Assembly: GCA_030524675.1 (NCBI GenBank)
Contig: JAUNGE010000009.1
Coordinates: 21,788-85,787, forward strand
DNA length: 64,000 bases
DNA from: a bacterium
Lineage (GTDB): Bacteria > Bacillota > Clostridia > Lachnospirales > Lachnospiraceae
Direction: 5' to 3'
A model generated the notes under the pieces. The model did not search any database. It saw nothing but the letters and a program-made list of their open reading frames with translations, and had not been told where the DNA came from. The position numbers were made by a program, and so were the translations under genes. This document shows, in pieces, positions 1 through 8,428 of this stretch. The number at the start of each line of letters is the position of its first letter. Position 1 is the first letter of the stretch.

Positions 1-179
1 AGCATTCCCACGAAGGATTTTGTAAACACAGACTTGCCGGAACCGGACTCTCCCACGATTGCCAGTGTCTCTCCCTCGTACAGGTCCAGAGAGCACTTGC
101 GGATAGCCATCAGTTTCTTTCCACGCAGGCTGAACTGGATTTGCACATCTTTAGCAGATAAAATTGGTTCTTTTGCCAT
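1..179 (-). CDS. oppD: Oligopeptide ABC transporter ATP-binding protein OppD (partial, N-terminal 59 residues)
   Basis: This is the first ~59 codons of an ABC ATPase, cut by the left edge of the window. The start is the ATG at 179. A complete Walker A motif, GESGSGKS, lies at residues 43-50. The next residues (VFTKSFVGM) match the stretch after Walker A in OppD/DppD proteins. The gene follows oppC with a 19-bp gap and is the fourth gene of an oppA-B-C-D operon. It should couple ATP hydrolysis to peptide import at the cytoplasmic membrane face. Walker B and the signature motif lie outside the window. OppD is preferred over OppF because it directly follows the C permease, but both share this N-terminus. 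Confidence 0.88.
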   Translation of the reverse strand, partial: MAKEPILSAKDVQIQFSLRGKKLMAIRKCSLDLYEGETLAIVGESGSGKSVFTKSFVGM

Positions 180-198
180 TTCTATGTTCCTCCAATCC

Positions 199-1131
199 TT
201 ATACGTGGTTTCTCGGGTCTGCTGCATCCGAGAATGCATTACCAATCAGGTAGAATGTGATTGTAATTACAGATACAATAACTGCTGGGAAAATCAACAG
301 GTATGGGTAATCCAGGAAGTAGCTTCTCGCATTTCGAAGAAGAATTCCCAGAGAAGGTGTATCAATTCCAAGTCCCAGTCCCAGGTAAGACAGGGTGGAC
401 TCCAGCGTGATGGTACCTGGAATGGACAGAGCCAGTCGCAGAATAACCACACTGATTAAATACGGGAAAATATTTTTCACCAGAATACGTCCGATCGAAG
501 TTCCCAGACATCTGGATGCCAGGTTGTACTCACGGTCACGGTACATGATTACCAGGTTTCTGACATTTCTCGCCATGGTAAGCCATCCGAAAGCAATCAG
601 AGAAACCGACATGATAAAGAAGCTCTGTCCAATCATAAGAGCAATCAGTGTCATGTAGATAATCGTAGGAATGTTGTTGATAACATTGTAAATTTCAGTG
701 AACACACGGTCCAGGCGGCGCACATACCCCCAGATACATCCGATGGTGATACCCACAAAACATTCACCGAATGCTACCAGAACGGCCAGCTTGATGGAAG
801 TCTGTGCTGCATACCATACCTGACACCAGTAGTCACGTCCCAGGTTATCGGTACCGAACCAATACTCGCCATTTGGTTTGATAAATGCCAGCTTGCTGTC
901 CGGAACCAGTGCCTTGTAGTCATATTTTCCGATTGCCAGGGCAATGAAGGAAAAGATAACCAGTGCAAAGAAAATAACCGTGAGGGCCACTGCCGCTTTT
1001 TTCTTTAAGAAACTCTGAAATACGGATTTCCAATAAGAATAATCGGAATATCCGATACGCTCTGCTTCCTCAGGAGAGTACTCGACAAAGGAAAACAGCT
1101 CTTCTTCATTTATCTGCTTATTGTCTTCCAT
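199..1131 (-). CDS. oppC: Oligopeptide ABC transporter permease OppC
   Basis: This 310-residue membrane protein is a normal length for OppC/DppC. A cytoplasmic N-terminus of about 45 residues leads into a first membrane helix at roughly 48-68, then a long extracytoplasmic loop (YWFGTDNLGRDYW) typical of the C subunit, then five more hydrophobic segments. The EAA-type loop that docks the ATPase is around residues 200-225. The start ATG at 1131 overlaps the oppB stop by one base, so translation is probably coupled. It pairs with OppB to form the transmembrane channel for peptides handed over by OppA. Confidence 0.93.
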   Translation of the reverse strand: MEDNKQINEEELFSFVEYSPEEAERIGYSDYSYWKSVFQSFLKKKAAVALTVIFFALVIFSFIALAIGKYDYKALVPDSKLAFIKPNGEYWFGTDNLGRDYWCQVWYAAQTSIKLAVLVAFGECFVGITIGCIWGYVRRLDRVFTEIYNVINNIPTIIYMTLIALMIGQSFFIMSVSLIAFGWLTMARNVRNLVIMYRDREYNLASRCLGTSIGRILVKNIFPYLISVVILRLALSIPGTITLESTLSYLGLGLGIDTPSLGILLRNARSYFLDYPYLLIFPAVIVSVITITFYLIGNAFSDAADPRNHV

Positions 1132-2081
1132 TATCTCGTACCTCCTTTGTCTACCAGTGTGATTCTCGGGTCAAAGATCATCATCAGAATGTCACCCAGG
1201 AATACACCAATAATACCTAATGATGCATACAGCATAACAAGTGCCTGTACAACATTTGTGTCATAACGGTTAATCGCATCTGTCAGCAGAGGTCCCATAC
1301 CAGGAACGGAGAAGAATCTCTCCACAAGCAGAGAACCACTGATGGTTAAAAGAAGCGAAGCCGGAATATACTGTGCCAGCGGAACGAAAGCATTTCTGAG
1401 GACATGCTTTACCATGATTGTCTTTGTGGACATACCCTTGACACGAGCCAGCTTAATATAATCTTTGTTAATTTCATCCACCATATACCGTCTGGTCCAG
1501 AGTGCATAATATGCGATAGATGTCATAGCCAGGCAGACAATCGGAAGGATACTGGACTCTGTCGCTTTTCTCGTCGAATACATGGACGGCAGGCCCAAAA
1601 CACGCGAACCAAATATCAATACCAATGAGTACGACACCAGACCTGGGACAGCATTAACAAAAATCGTATATACCGTTCCAATATAATCCGGAATTTTGTC
1701 TTTAAATCTTGCCTGAATAATACCCATGCTCACACCGATTACCAGGGAAATTGCCATGGAAATCATACCTAAACGCATGGAAACAGTAAATTTACTGCCG
1801 ATTACCTTCGTAACAGCTACACCATGTTGAATTCTTCTTGACTCACCAAGGTCAAAATGAAGTAAACGCCCATAAAAATGGATAAGCTGTTTGCCAGGAC
1901 TATCAAGTAAACCTGCTGCCTCCAATGCGTCGTGCTTTTGCTGGTCAGTAAATTTCATTAACTGATCTTCTGTAAAATAATAATCGGTCGGCAGCAATCT
2001 CAGCAGCAGGAATACGATAGTTACGACTATCAAGACTGTCACAGCAGACTGCAACAGTCTCTTAATCGTGTATTTTGCCAT
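1131..2081 (-). CDS. oppB: Oligopeptide ABC transporter permease OppB
   Basis: This 316-residue inner-membrane permease begins with the MAKYTIKRLLQS pattern of OppB/DppB, followed by a first membrane helix at about 10-30. The external loop carries ESRRIQHGVAV, and five further membrane segments follow. The EAA loop (DYIKLARVKGMS) is near residues 206-217. Start and stop each overlap the neighbouring opp genes by one base. The gene order (binding protein, B, C, then ATPase) is the standard peptide transporter arrangement. Substrate range (di- versus oligopeptide) cannot be read from the permease. Confidence 0.93.
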   Translation of the reverse strand: MAKYTIKRLLQSAVTVLIVVTIVFLLLRLLPTDYYFTEDQLMKFTDQQKHDALEAAGLLDSPGKQLIHFYGRLLHFDLGESRRIQHGVAVTKVIGSKFTVSMRLGMISMAISLVIGVSMGIIQARFKDKIPDYIGTVYTIFVNAVPGLVSYSLVLIFGSRVLGLPSMYSTRKATESSILPIVCLAMTSIAYYALWTRRYMVDEINKDYIKLARVKGMSTKTIMVKHVLRNAFVPLAQYIPASLLLTISGSLLVERFFSVPGMGPLLTDAINRYDTNVVQALVMLYASLGIIGVFLGDILMMIFDPRITLVDKGGTR

Positions 2082-4090
2082 TAGTTAGCAGTTCCCTCTT
2101 CGTAAGCTTTTGCAATTGCATCGTACTGTTCTGTAGTATAGGCGTCTACAGAGGTCTCCCAGTTTTTATACTTATTGTTCTGGATACCGTACATAGCGTT
2201 AATCTTGGAATAGTCATTTACACGGGTCAGCTGCCACTGAATGTTGTAGTAGCAAGGAATTGCCAGTGCATTCTGAATGAAGTATACTTCTGCCTCTGCA
2301 TATGCTTTGTATCTTGCATCCAGGTCATCGTTGATAGCATTTGCTTTTGCTACCAGCTCGCTGTACTCTTTGTAAATGTCAACAATCTCGCCCTCTGTCA
2401 GGTCGTTTGCGTTGGAGTAGTTTGCAGAATAGTATGCGTTGTCCTCTCCGTAAACTTCCTGTCCAAGGTAGTTCTGCGGATCACCGTAGTCAGCGCCCCA
2501 TCCGTTGATCACGAAGGAGTGAAGTCTCGGCTCACGAACCTCTTTTACAAGGCTGGATACATATGTCTTGATATTTAATACTACGAAATCATCACCTAAA
2601 GAATCAGAGAATGCCTGCTGTAATACCAGTGCACTGTCTAACTGAGTCTGGTTGCTTGCTGCGATGTAGTAATCTACACCAACTGGGAAGGTAACGCCCT
2701 GTGCGGACAGCTCTTCCATAGCCTGTGCCTTTAACTCAGCTGCTTTGTCCTTGTCGATTCTTCTCATGTTCTCGCCGTCATAATCCTTGATGCCGAGCTG
2801 CTGCTCGATGTACTTGCTGTACTCTGTACCATCGGAGAATGTGATAAGACCCTGCATGGTGTATGCGTTGTTCTCACACTTCAGAGGATTGATGGAGTTT
2901 GTTCTGCCGTACCATGCGGTCAGGTCCAGACCATAGTACCAAGCCTGTCTGAATGCAGTGTTTGCAATTGCTGTGTTCCAGTTTGTATCAACGGAACCGT
3001 CCTCATTTCTCTTATCATAGTTGAAGTGAATCTGAAAGGAGTACTTTGTCGGTCTCATCTCAACCAGCTGGTCATGGAACTCGTTGCTTGTGGAATTGTA
3101 AATTGTGTTCAGGTTGCTCTCTGTCAGGATTGTGTTGTCCAGCTCACCAGACTGATATAACTGATATGCTACATCTGTGGACTCTACCATCTTTACAGTA
3201 ACGGTATCAAACAGGGAGCAGTCCTTGTCCCAGTAAGACTCGTTCTTTGTGAAGATTTTCTCGTTGCCCTGAATATAACTTGTCATGGTGTAAGCACCGT
3301 TGTACCACATGTTCTCATTGTTCATGGCAATGAAGCCCTCTACACCGAGCTCATCGATCAGAGCCTTTGGTGCCGGATACAGACAGTTGTATGTGGTAAC
3401 AGTATCAAAATATGGTTTCTCGGTTATGCAGGTATAAACCAGAGTGTAGTCATCCGGAGCAGCGATGCCAACCATCTCCAGGAACTTGCTGTTGTCCATG
3501 GTGGTTGCTTCCTCTGCACTCAGGGATTTTGTGTACTCATAGTACTCAGAAGCGCCTTTGATTAATTCCATCGGCATGGATGTGTTTGCGGAGCTGTTCT
3601 TGTGGTAGTTCAGAATCCACTCAAGACCGGTGATGAAGTCCTGTGCGTTGCAGTCTGCTTTTTCATTTCCGTTGATATCAACCCATTTTACGCCCTGTCT
3701 CAGTTTGAATGTCCAGGTCAGACCGCCGTCCTCTGTTCCCCACTCTTCTGCCAGTGCCGGAACCAACTGTCCCTTCGGGTCGTTGGACAGAAGGCCTTCA
3801 TACATATTTGTCAGAACCTGTAAGTCTGTCGCACTCTGGGAGTAAAGAATGTTGAATGTCTCTACCTCTCTGTTCTGGGTCTCATAAGTAACCATGTCCT
3901 TAATCGGTTCTGTGTCTGAAACAGGCGCTGCTGTCGTCTCCGGCGCGCTTCCCGCTGCAGTAGTGCTCTGTGTATCCTGGCTTCCTGCAGTAGTACCCTG
4001 TGTACTCTGGCCGCTGCCGCCGCCGCATCCGGAAAGTACCAGAGCTGCTGCTGCAACAACTGCAACCATTTTTGATACAGATTTTCTCAT
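2081..4090 (-). CDS. oppA: Oligopeptide-binding lipoprotein OppA (family 5 solute-binding protein)
   Basis: A large extracytoplasmic peptide-binding lipoprotein of 669 residues. The start is placed at the ATG at 4090 because a strong GGAGGAAGATAAT site precedes it; an upstream in-frame ATG at 4123 has none. Residues 1-22 form a lipoprotein signal (LVLSGC, lipidated Cys22), followed by a Thr/Ser/Gln/Ala linker to about residue 60. The body has SBP_bac_5 features such as YEGLLSNDPKG, PALAEEW and GLTWTFKLRQGVKW. At 669 residues it is longer than classical OppA (~540), as is common in Lachnospiraceae. It is the first gene of the operon behind a near-consensus promoter at 4211-4239. Confidence 0.93.
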   Translation of the reverse strand: MRKSVSKMVAVVAAAALVLSGCGGGSGQSTQGTTAGSQDTQSTTAAGSAPETTAAPVSDTEPIKDMVTYETQNREVETFNILYSQSATDLQVLTNMYEGLLSNDPKGQLVPALAEEWGTEDGGLTWTFKLRQGVKWVDINGNEKADCNAQDFITGLEWILNYHKNSSANTSMPMELIKGASEYYEYTKSLSAEEATTMDNSKFLEMVGIAAPDDYTLVYTCITEKPYFDTVTTYNCLYPAPKALIDELGVEGFIAMNNENMWYNGAYTMTSYIQGNEKIFTKNESYWDKDCSLFDTVTVKMVESTDVAYQLYQSGELDNTILTESNLNTIYNSTSNEFHDQLVEMRPTKYSFQIHFNYDKRNEDGSVDTNWNTAIANTAFRQAWYYGLDLTAWYGRTNSINPLKCENNAYTMQGLITFSDGTEYSKYIEQQLGIKDYDGENMRRIDKDKAAELKAQAMEELSAQGVTFPVGVDYYIAASNQTQLDSALVLQQAFSDSLGDDFVVLNIKTYVSSLVKEVREPRLHSFVINGWGADYGDPQNYLGQEVYGEDNAYYSANYSNANDLTEGEIVDIYKEYSELVAKANAINDDLDARYKAYAEAEVYFIQNALAIPCYYNIQWQLTRVNDYSKINAMYGIQNNKYKNWETSVDAYTTEQYDAIAKAYEEGTAN

Positions 4091-4210
4091 ATTATCTTCC
4101 TCCTTTTCTTCCCCAGCTATCATTCAGCTGTGCCATTCCACATGTGCAAAAAAAACACAAACACTTCTAACCTGTTTGTGCGTCCTTGCAACCTATGTAG
4201 AATATGCTTT

Positions 4211-4239
4211 ATCATACTAAAATTATCGACCCTTGTCAA
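4211..4239 (-). promoter_or_regulatory. Sigma-A promoter of the opp operon
   Basis: On the minus strand a perfect -35 TTGACA (4239-4234) is separated by exactly 17 bases from the -10 TATGAT (4216-4211). Transcription would begin near 4204, giving a leader of about 114 nt before oppA. No riboswitch motif was recognised in the leader. Confidence 0.85.
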
Positions 4240-4527
4240 CATAGTATTTCACTTTTTTTGCATTTTTCTCAATCCATCTTTTTTTATGGTAATATTTTAG
4301 AATAGATGAAAATTTTACAAAAAATCTGGATTCTTTTGTGTGAGTGTCTTTATAGCAAAAACATTTGTCCCCATTTATTGCACATTTCTGCGATTTTGTG
4401 TGCGTATATCACGGACGTTTGTTTTTACACTGCCATCTTTTTCTTTTTTACACTGCTATTTTATCACAATACTTCCATAAAGTATATCCTTTTCCAAAAT
4501 TTATTTTTTCCAACAATCTGGTATCCA

Positions 4528-4610
4528 GCCTGCATCCATAAACAGACCAGCGGACCGGATTATGAATACAGGCAGGGATTGCACGGATATGTCAGTACAG
4601 AACAATCAAC
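4528..4610. repeat. Dispersed hairpin element, copy A (diverged)
   Basis: These 83 bp align without gaps to 42184-42266, with 57 of 83 positions identical. Two stem-loops are conserved: CCTGCAT/ATACAGG (one mismatch) and GATTG/CAATC. One inner pair changes from G-C in copy B to A-T here, which suggests selection on structure. The element sits in the 546-bp gene-free gap between oppA and the superoxide reductase gene. The rest of that gap (4240-4527) is AT-rich and shows nothing else recognisable. Confidence 0.6.
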
Positions 4611-4636
4611 GAATACACAAGGCTGCACCGCGCCAC

Positions 4637-5056
4637 TTATCCGTCGATTTCTGTCTTCCAGAATCCATGTAAATCGCAGTATGCGTACACAGCTACAGCG
4701 CGGTCATCCTCTGGCACCAGAAAGGTTGCTTCCGCCGGACTTCCTGGTTTTAACATGCGTCTCTGACTTCCTTTTTCGGTCTGCAGATAAATCCACTGGA
4801 TGCTGTGCGCCTCATCCATTGGATGCGGAACTTCTCCCACCTTCACACAGATTTCATTGCCGTTGATATGCACACGGGGAAGGTGCTTTTCTCCTGCCCC
4901 TTCCGTGTCTGTCGGTCTCAACGGTCCCATCGGTTTTCCCGCACAGGTAAAGTCTCTGCGGAATACGCCTCCGATCAACTCTACAATCGCTTTTCCTTCA
5001 TCTCCAAGTAAAAATACAGGTTCTTTCTTCGCCATACCGTCTTCGATTCCCTCCAT
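4637..5056 (-). CDS. Superoxide reductase (desulfoferrodoxin-like, N-terminal iron centre lost)
   Basis: Reduces superoxide to hydrogen peroxide in the cytoplasm of anaerobes without releasing oxygen. The C-terminal half (from about residue 55) holds the full ferrous centre II set: Glu-Lys-His in GEKHLP, the two histidines of EVPHPMDEAHSIQW, and Cys and His in YCDLHG. The N-terminal region has the length and ending (CAGKPM) of a desulforedoxin domain, but three of the four cysteines that bind centre I are gone. That makes it resemble class III enzymes. The start at 5056 is chosen for its GAGGAAAAC site; ATGs at 5077 and 5035 are alternatives. It lies downstream of rubrerythrin, which can remove the peroxide formed. 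Confidence 0.85.
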   Translation of the reverse strand: MEGIEDGMAKKEPVFLLGDEGKAIVELIGGVFRRDFTCAGKPMGPLRPTDTEGAGEKHLPRVHINGNEICVKVGEVPHPMDEAHSIQWIYLQTEKGSQRRMLKPGSPAEATFLVPEDDRAVAVYAYCDLHGFWKTEIDG

Positions 5057-5057
5057 G

Positions 5058-5124
5058 TTTTCCTCTATTCTGTGCATCTTTTCAGCACAAACAGGTATGG
5101 GTGAAACGCTTTTCTTTCACCCTT
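5058..5124 (-). repeat. 67-bp perfect repeat, copy 1 (leader of superoxide reductase)
   Basis: Identical over all 67 bases to 22187-22253. Read on the minus strand it forms a hairpin GGGTGAAA-(8 nt)-TTTCACCC, then a smaller one TGTGC-(9 nt)-GCACA, and ends with GAGGAAAA. That last motif is the ribosome binding site for the ATG at 5056. The first hairpin is not followed by a run of T, so it does not look like a standard terminator. Confidence 0.8.
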
Positions 5125-5133
5125 TCTCTCTGA

Positions 5134-5153
5134 GCCTGCATAATTATGCAGGC
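5134..5153. promoter_or_regulatory. 20-bp perfect palindrome, possible operator
   Basis: GCCTGCATAATTATGCAGGC is its own reverse complement. It lies between the rubrerythrin stop and the 67-bp leader of the superoxide reductase. There is no T-run on the minus side, which argues against a terminator. It may bind a dimeric regulator or act as an mRNA 3'-end hairpin; the sequence cannot decide. Confidence 0.4.
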
Positions 5154-5205
5154 CACTTCATTCCTCTGCTCTTTTGCTTCCGCAGGCCTATCTGCTTACA
5201 TCTGC

Positions 5206-5814
5206 TTACTGGGCGCACTGACAGGTATATGGCGCCAGCTCCAAGCGAATAAAGAAGCCTTTGTCATGCTCACATACTGGACATTTCTCCGGCGCCTGCT
5301 TCCCTGTGAATGTATGGCCGCAGTTTAAGCACATCCACCCTGTCTCTACATCCGACACAAACAGTTTGCCCTGCTCCAGCAATTCTGCCAGACGCGCAAA
5401 ACGCTCTCCATGCATCTTTTCAATCTCTGCAATCTGCGCAAATATCATGCTGATTCTCTGAAATCCCTCTTCTTTTGCTGTCTCAGAGAAATGTTTGTAG
5501 ACATCGTCATGCTCCTCATACTCATTGTGCTCTGCAAAACGCAGAAGCTGCGCGATATCTTGGCTGATGTCCACCGGATAAGCCCCGTCAATCTCAATAT
5601 TCTTCCCCGCTTCCTCCTTTAACAGCCCATAAAACACCTGTGCATGTTCTTTTTCCTGGTTTGCCGTGAATGTGAACACTGCCTCGACTACATGCAGGTT
5701 CTGTTTCTTCGCCTCCTGCGCCGCAAAGGTATAGCGGTTTCTCGCCTGACTCTCTCCCGCGAATGCGCGCATCAGATTTTCTTTTGTCTTACTGTCCGCA
5801 AATGCAACTGCCAT
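5206..5814 (-). CDS. Rubrerythrin
   Basis: A cytoplasmic non-haem diiron peroxidase of 202 residues. The ferritin-like domain (about 1-150) has iron ligands in FAGESQARNRY, QEKEHAQVF and AEIEKMHGERF. A C-terminal rubredoxin domain binds one iron through CLNCG (near 168-172) and CPVC (near 185-188). The start at 5814 is set by a strong AGGAGGG site; the in-frame reading upstream to 5886 lacks one and includes hairpin sequence. With the superoxide reductase downstream it forms a superoxide/peroxide defence pair. The C-terminal tail TCQCAQ adds two extra cysteines. Confidence 0.95.
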   Translation of the reverse strand: MAVAFADSKTKENLMRAFAGESQARNRYTFAAQEAKKQNLHVVEAVFTFTANQEKEHAQVFYGLLKEEAGKNIEIDGAYPVDISQDIAQLLRFAEHNEYEEHDDVYKHFSETAKEEGFQRISMIFAQIAEIEKMHGERFARLAELLEQGKLFVSDVETGWMCLNCGHTFTGKQAPEKCPVCEHDKGFFIRLELAPYTCQCAQ

Positions 5815-5854
5815 GATTCTTCCCTCCTGAATGATAAGATAAAATCCGGAACGC

Positions 5855-5909
5855 AAAAAACAGGAAATCCTGACTTTTGCTTCCATCTCTGTCAGTATTC
5901 CCTGTTTTT
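5855..5909. terminator. Bidirectional hairpin between oxidoreductase and rubrerythrin genes
   Basis: An imperfect stem of about 19 bp (AACAGGAAATCCTGAC against GTCAGTATTCCCTGTT, three mismatches) has a 16-nt loop and T-runs on both sides. It would terminate transcripts from the Gfo/Idh/MocA gene ending at 5961. Because it lies only about 40 bp before the rubrerythrin start, it could also act as an attenuator for rubrerythrin. Confidence 0.55.
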
Positions 5910-5960
5910 CTCTGTTTTATTTCATCCTAAACAGCATTTTCCAGCGTTTTTTATCTTGCT

Positions 5961-7037
5961 TTACTTTACTCTAACTGCATAGTTTTCTGCCAGGAGGCAC
6001 AGCTCTGCCGCTTTAAATGCATGCTCCTGCGTCATGGCATTCTCTGTGCGGTTGATGCAGTCCAAAATCAGCTCTCCAAAAAACGGAAATCCAACTGTGC
6101 CGTGCGCATTGATGTACTGTTCTCCATGCTGATTCACCAGAAATACATGGTCTGTGCCGCTGTCCTTCACCCCCACATTGACATACTTTCTCAGCTCAAT
6201 GTACCCATCTGTTCCCAGAATCGTCATACGCCCATCTCCCCAGGTAGAAAGCCCGTCCGGCGTAAACCAGTCCACGCGGAAATAGTTTGTGGTGCCGTTG
6301 TCTCCGGTCAGCATGGCATCACCGAAATCTTCCAGTTCCGGATATTCTGGATGATGATAATTTCCGACTCTGCTGTAGGAAATTTTGGCGTCTTTTGCAC
6401 CTGAAAAATACAGATACTGCTCAATCTGATGGCTGCCAATGTCACAGAGAATACCGCCGTATTTCTCCTTCTCAAAAAACCACGCTGGTCTCGTGGGTGC
6501 ATTCAGCCTATGCGGTCCCAGACCGATGACATTTAACACAGTTCCTATCGCTCCCTGCCGAATCAGCTCTCCAGCATACACCGCCGCCTCCACATGCAGG
6601 CGCTCCGAATAATATACCATATACTTCTTTCCGGTCTCCTTGACTTTCTTCTTCGCAGCCTCCAGCTGCTCCAGTGTCGTAAATGGCGCCTTATCGGAAA
6701 AATAATCCTTTCCTGCATCCATCACGCGCAGCCCCACTTCGCAGCGCTTTGAGGTAATGGCAGCGCTCGCCACCAGTTTCACCTGTTCATCGGAAAGCAC
6801 TTGCTCCTCGCTCTCTGCTGCCACCGCGCCAGGATACTTGCGGCAAAACTCCTCCGCCTTCTTTCTGTCTGGGTCATACACATACTTCAATGTCGCGCCG
6901 GCCTCCACCAGACCATTGCACATGCCTCCGATGTGCCCATGGTCCAGATACATTGCTGCAAAAATAAATTCGCCTGGTTTTACCACCGGCCTTGCCTTGC
7001 CTTTCGGCGCATAATTCATTCCGTCCATTGCTCCCAT
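5961..7037 (-). CDS. Gfo/Idh/MocA-family NAD(P)-dependent oxidoreductase
   Basis: A 358-residue sugar or cyclitol dehydrogenase-type protein; substrate unknown. The N-terminal dinucleotide-binding fold (about 15-140) lacks a textbook GxGxxG and reads YLDHGHIGG instead. The family lysine is probably in SDKAPFTTLEQ, replacing the usual EKP. The C-terminal domain has GGILCDIGSHQIEQYLYFSG with the Asp and His expected at the active site. The ATG at 7037 is preferred because AGGAAGAG precedes it; the reading frame runs to 7190 but would overlap the upstream gene by 77 bp. It follows a second family member and probably shares its operon. Confidence 0.85.
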   Translation of the reverse strand: MGAMDGMNYAPKGKARPVVKPGEFIFAAMYLDHGHIGGMCNGLVEAGATLKYVYDPDRKKAEEFCRKYPGAVAAESEEQVLSDEQVKLVASAAITSKRCEVGLRVMDAGKDYFSDKAPFTTLEQLEAAKKKVKETGKKYMVYYSERLHVEAAVYAGELIRQGAIGTVLNVIGLGPHRLNAPTRPAWFFEKEKYGGILCDIGSHQIEQYLYFSGAKDAKISYSRVGNYHHPEYPELEDFGDAMLTGDNGTTNYFRVDWFTPDGLSTWGDGRMTILGTDGYIELRKYVNVGVKDSGTDHVFLVNQHGEQYINAHGTVGFPFFGELILDCINRTENAMTQEHAFKAAELCLLAENYAVRVK

Positions 7038-7113
7038 GTCTCTTCCTGCCTTTCCGTGCGCTATCTTCTGTTTTGTGCACACTATCTGCTGTTTTCTCCG
7101 TGTATCATCTGCC

Positions 7114-8280
7114 TTATTTTTCTCTTTGCGTGCTGCTGCCAACGGAGATTCCCACATCCGCGAAATTCTCCACACTTGCGCTCTTCTCATAAAAATGCTT
7201 TACATGTTTCTGAATCCCGTCCGCCGTATAGTATGGGTCGTCCTTTTCCAGAGGCAGTTTTACTGCAGCATTGGAAAATCCTGCCTTATAAATGCCTGTA
7301 ATCAGCTCCACAGTCAGCCTGCCGTCCTCACCTTTAATCAGCGGCTTTGCGCCGTTTTCCAGAGCGGAAAGCACATTGTCAATCTCTCCTTCATGTCCTG
7401 TATGCTTTAAAGAGGGCAATTTTTCATAAAACTCCTCCAGCTCTTCTTCCAATCTGGTATTCTCCTGCGGAAAGCCGTTCTCTTTGGAAGTGCTCGCGTA
7501 CACCTTCCAGGGCGCAGAAATTCTCGCCTTCTCCCCCTGAAAAATCAGCTGCTGTTCCTCGCCATGATGAATCACGGAACTTGTCACCTGTGCCAGAGCT
7601 CCCTGCCCATACTGCATAATCGCAATCGAAATATCCTCCACCTCCGCATTGTCATGTGCGGCATTGCTCAAAACAGCCGTCACCTTCTCCGGCCGCCCCA
7701 TCATCCAGCCCAGCATATCGATGTGGTGTACTGCATGATTCAGCGTGCAGCCGCCGCCCTCTTTCGCCCAGCATCCTCTCCACCAGAGGTCATAATAACA
7801 ATGACCGCGCCACCAGAATGAATCCACCTGCGCATGCAGGACACGTCCGATTTTTCCGCAGTCTAACACCTGTTTCAGTTTCATCACAGGATTGGTAAAC
7901 CGATTCTGCGCAATCACACCCATACACATGCCTGTGCGTTTCTCTGTTTCTATCATTGTATCACATTCTTCCAAAGATGCGGCCATCGGTTTTTCCACTA
8001 GGACATTTTTTCCGGCATTCATAAAATCAATGGCAATTTCCGCATGGACATACGGCGGCGTGCAGATGCTCACTAGGTCAATGTCTTCCCGCGCCAGCAT
8101 TTCTTTATGGGAAGCATAGACTGTGGCGTCCTGCAGACCGAATTCCTGCTTTTTTCTCTCCGCTTTCTCAGGGTAAATATCGCAGAGCGCCACAATCTTA
8201 CAGCGCTCCTGAAACGCCAGGTATCCCCTTATATGAGCTGGTGAAATATTTCCCGTTCCAATAATCGCTACACGAATCAT
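7114..8280 (-). CDS. Gfo/Idh/MocA-family NAD(P)-dependent oxidoreductase
   Basis: A 388-residue dehydrogenase-like protein with a clear Rossmann motif GTGNISPAH at residues 7-15, the catalytic-lysine motif VEKPMAASLEE near 95, and the C-terminal WAKEGGGCTLNHAVHHIDML typical of the family. The start at 8280 (MIRVAIIG) has a GGGGAA site and puts the Rossmann strand at the N-terminus; the reading frame continues 41 codons upstream through Lys/Glu-rich sequence unlikely to be protein. It is the first gene of a two-gene cluster divergent from an AraC regulator, suggesting inducible sugar metabolism. Confidence 0.88.
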   Translation of the reverse strand: MIRVAIIGTGNISPAHIRGYLAFQERCKIVALCDIYPEKAERKKQEFGLQDATVYASHKEMLAREDIDLVSICTPPYVHAEIAIDFMNAGKNVLVEKPMAASLEECDTMIETEKRTGMCMGVIAQNRFTNPVMKLKQVLDCGKIGRVLHAQVDSFWWRGHCYYDLWWRGCWAKEGGGCTLNHAVHHIDMLGWMMGRPEKVTAVLSNAAHDNAEVEDISIAIMQYGQGALAQVTSSVIHHGEEQQLIFQGEKARISAPWKVYASTSKENGFPQENTRLEEELEEFYEKLPSLKHTGHEGEIDNVLSALENGAKPLIKGEDGRLTVELITGIYKAGFSNAAVKLPLEKDDPYYTADGIQKHVKHFYEKSASVENFADVGISVGSSTQREK

Positions 8281-8428
8281 TTCGTCATTCCCCTTTTCCT
8301 GTTCTCTTCTCACTTTTCTTTCTGTCTCTTCTTTCATTTCTTCTCTTCTCTTTTTCTTTGCCCCATCTTTTTGACTCTTCTTTTTTCCTCTACTATCTTG
8401 CAATTTTCATAGTTTTACTGTACCATAA

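Noticed and set aside
4306..4866. 186-codon plus-strand open frame in the gap after opp
   Set aside because: It runs from AT-rich intergenic DNA into the antisense of the superoxide reductase; no ribosome site and no family resemblance.
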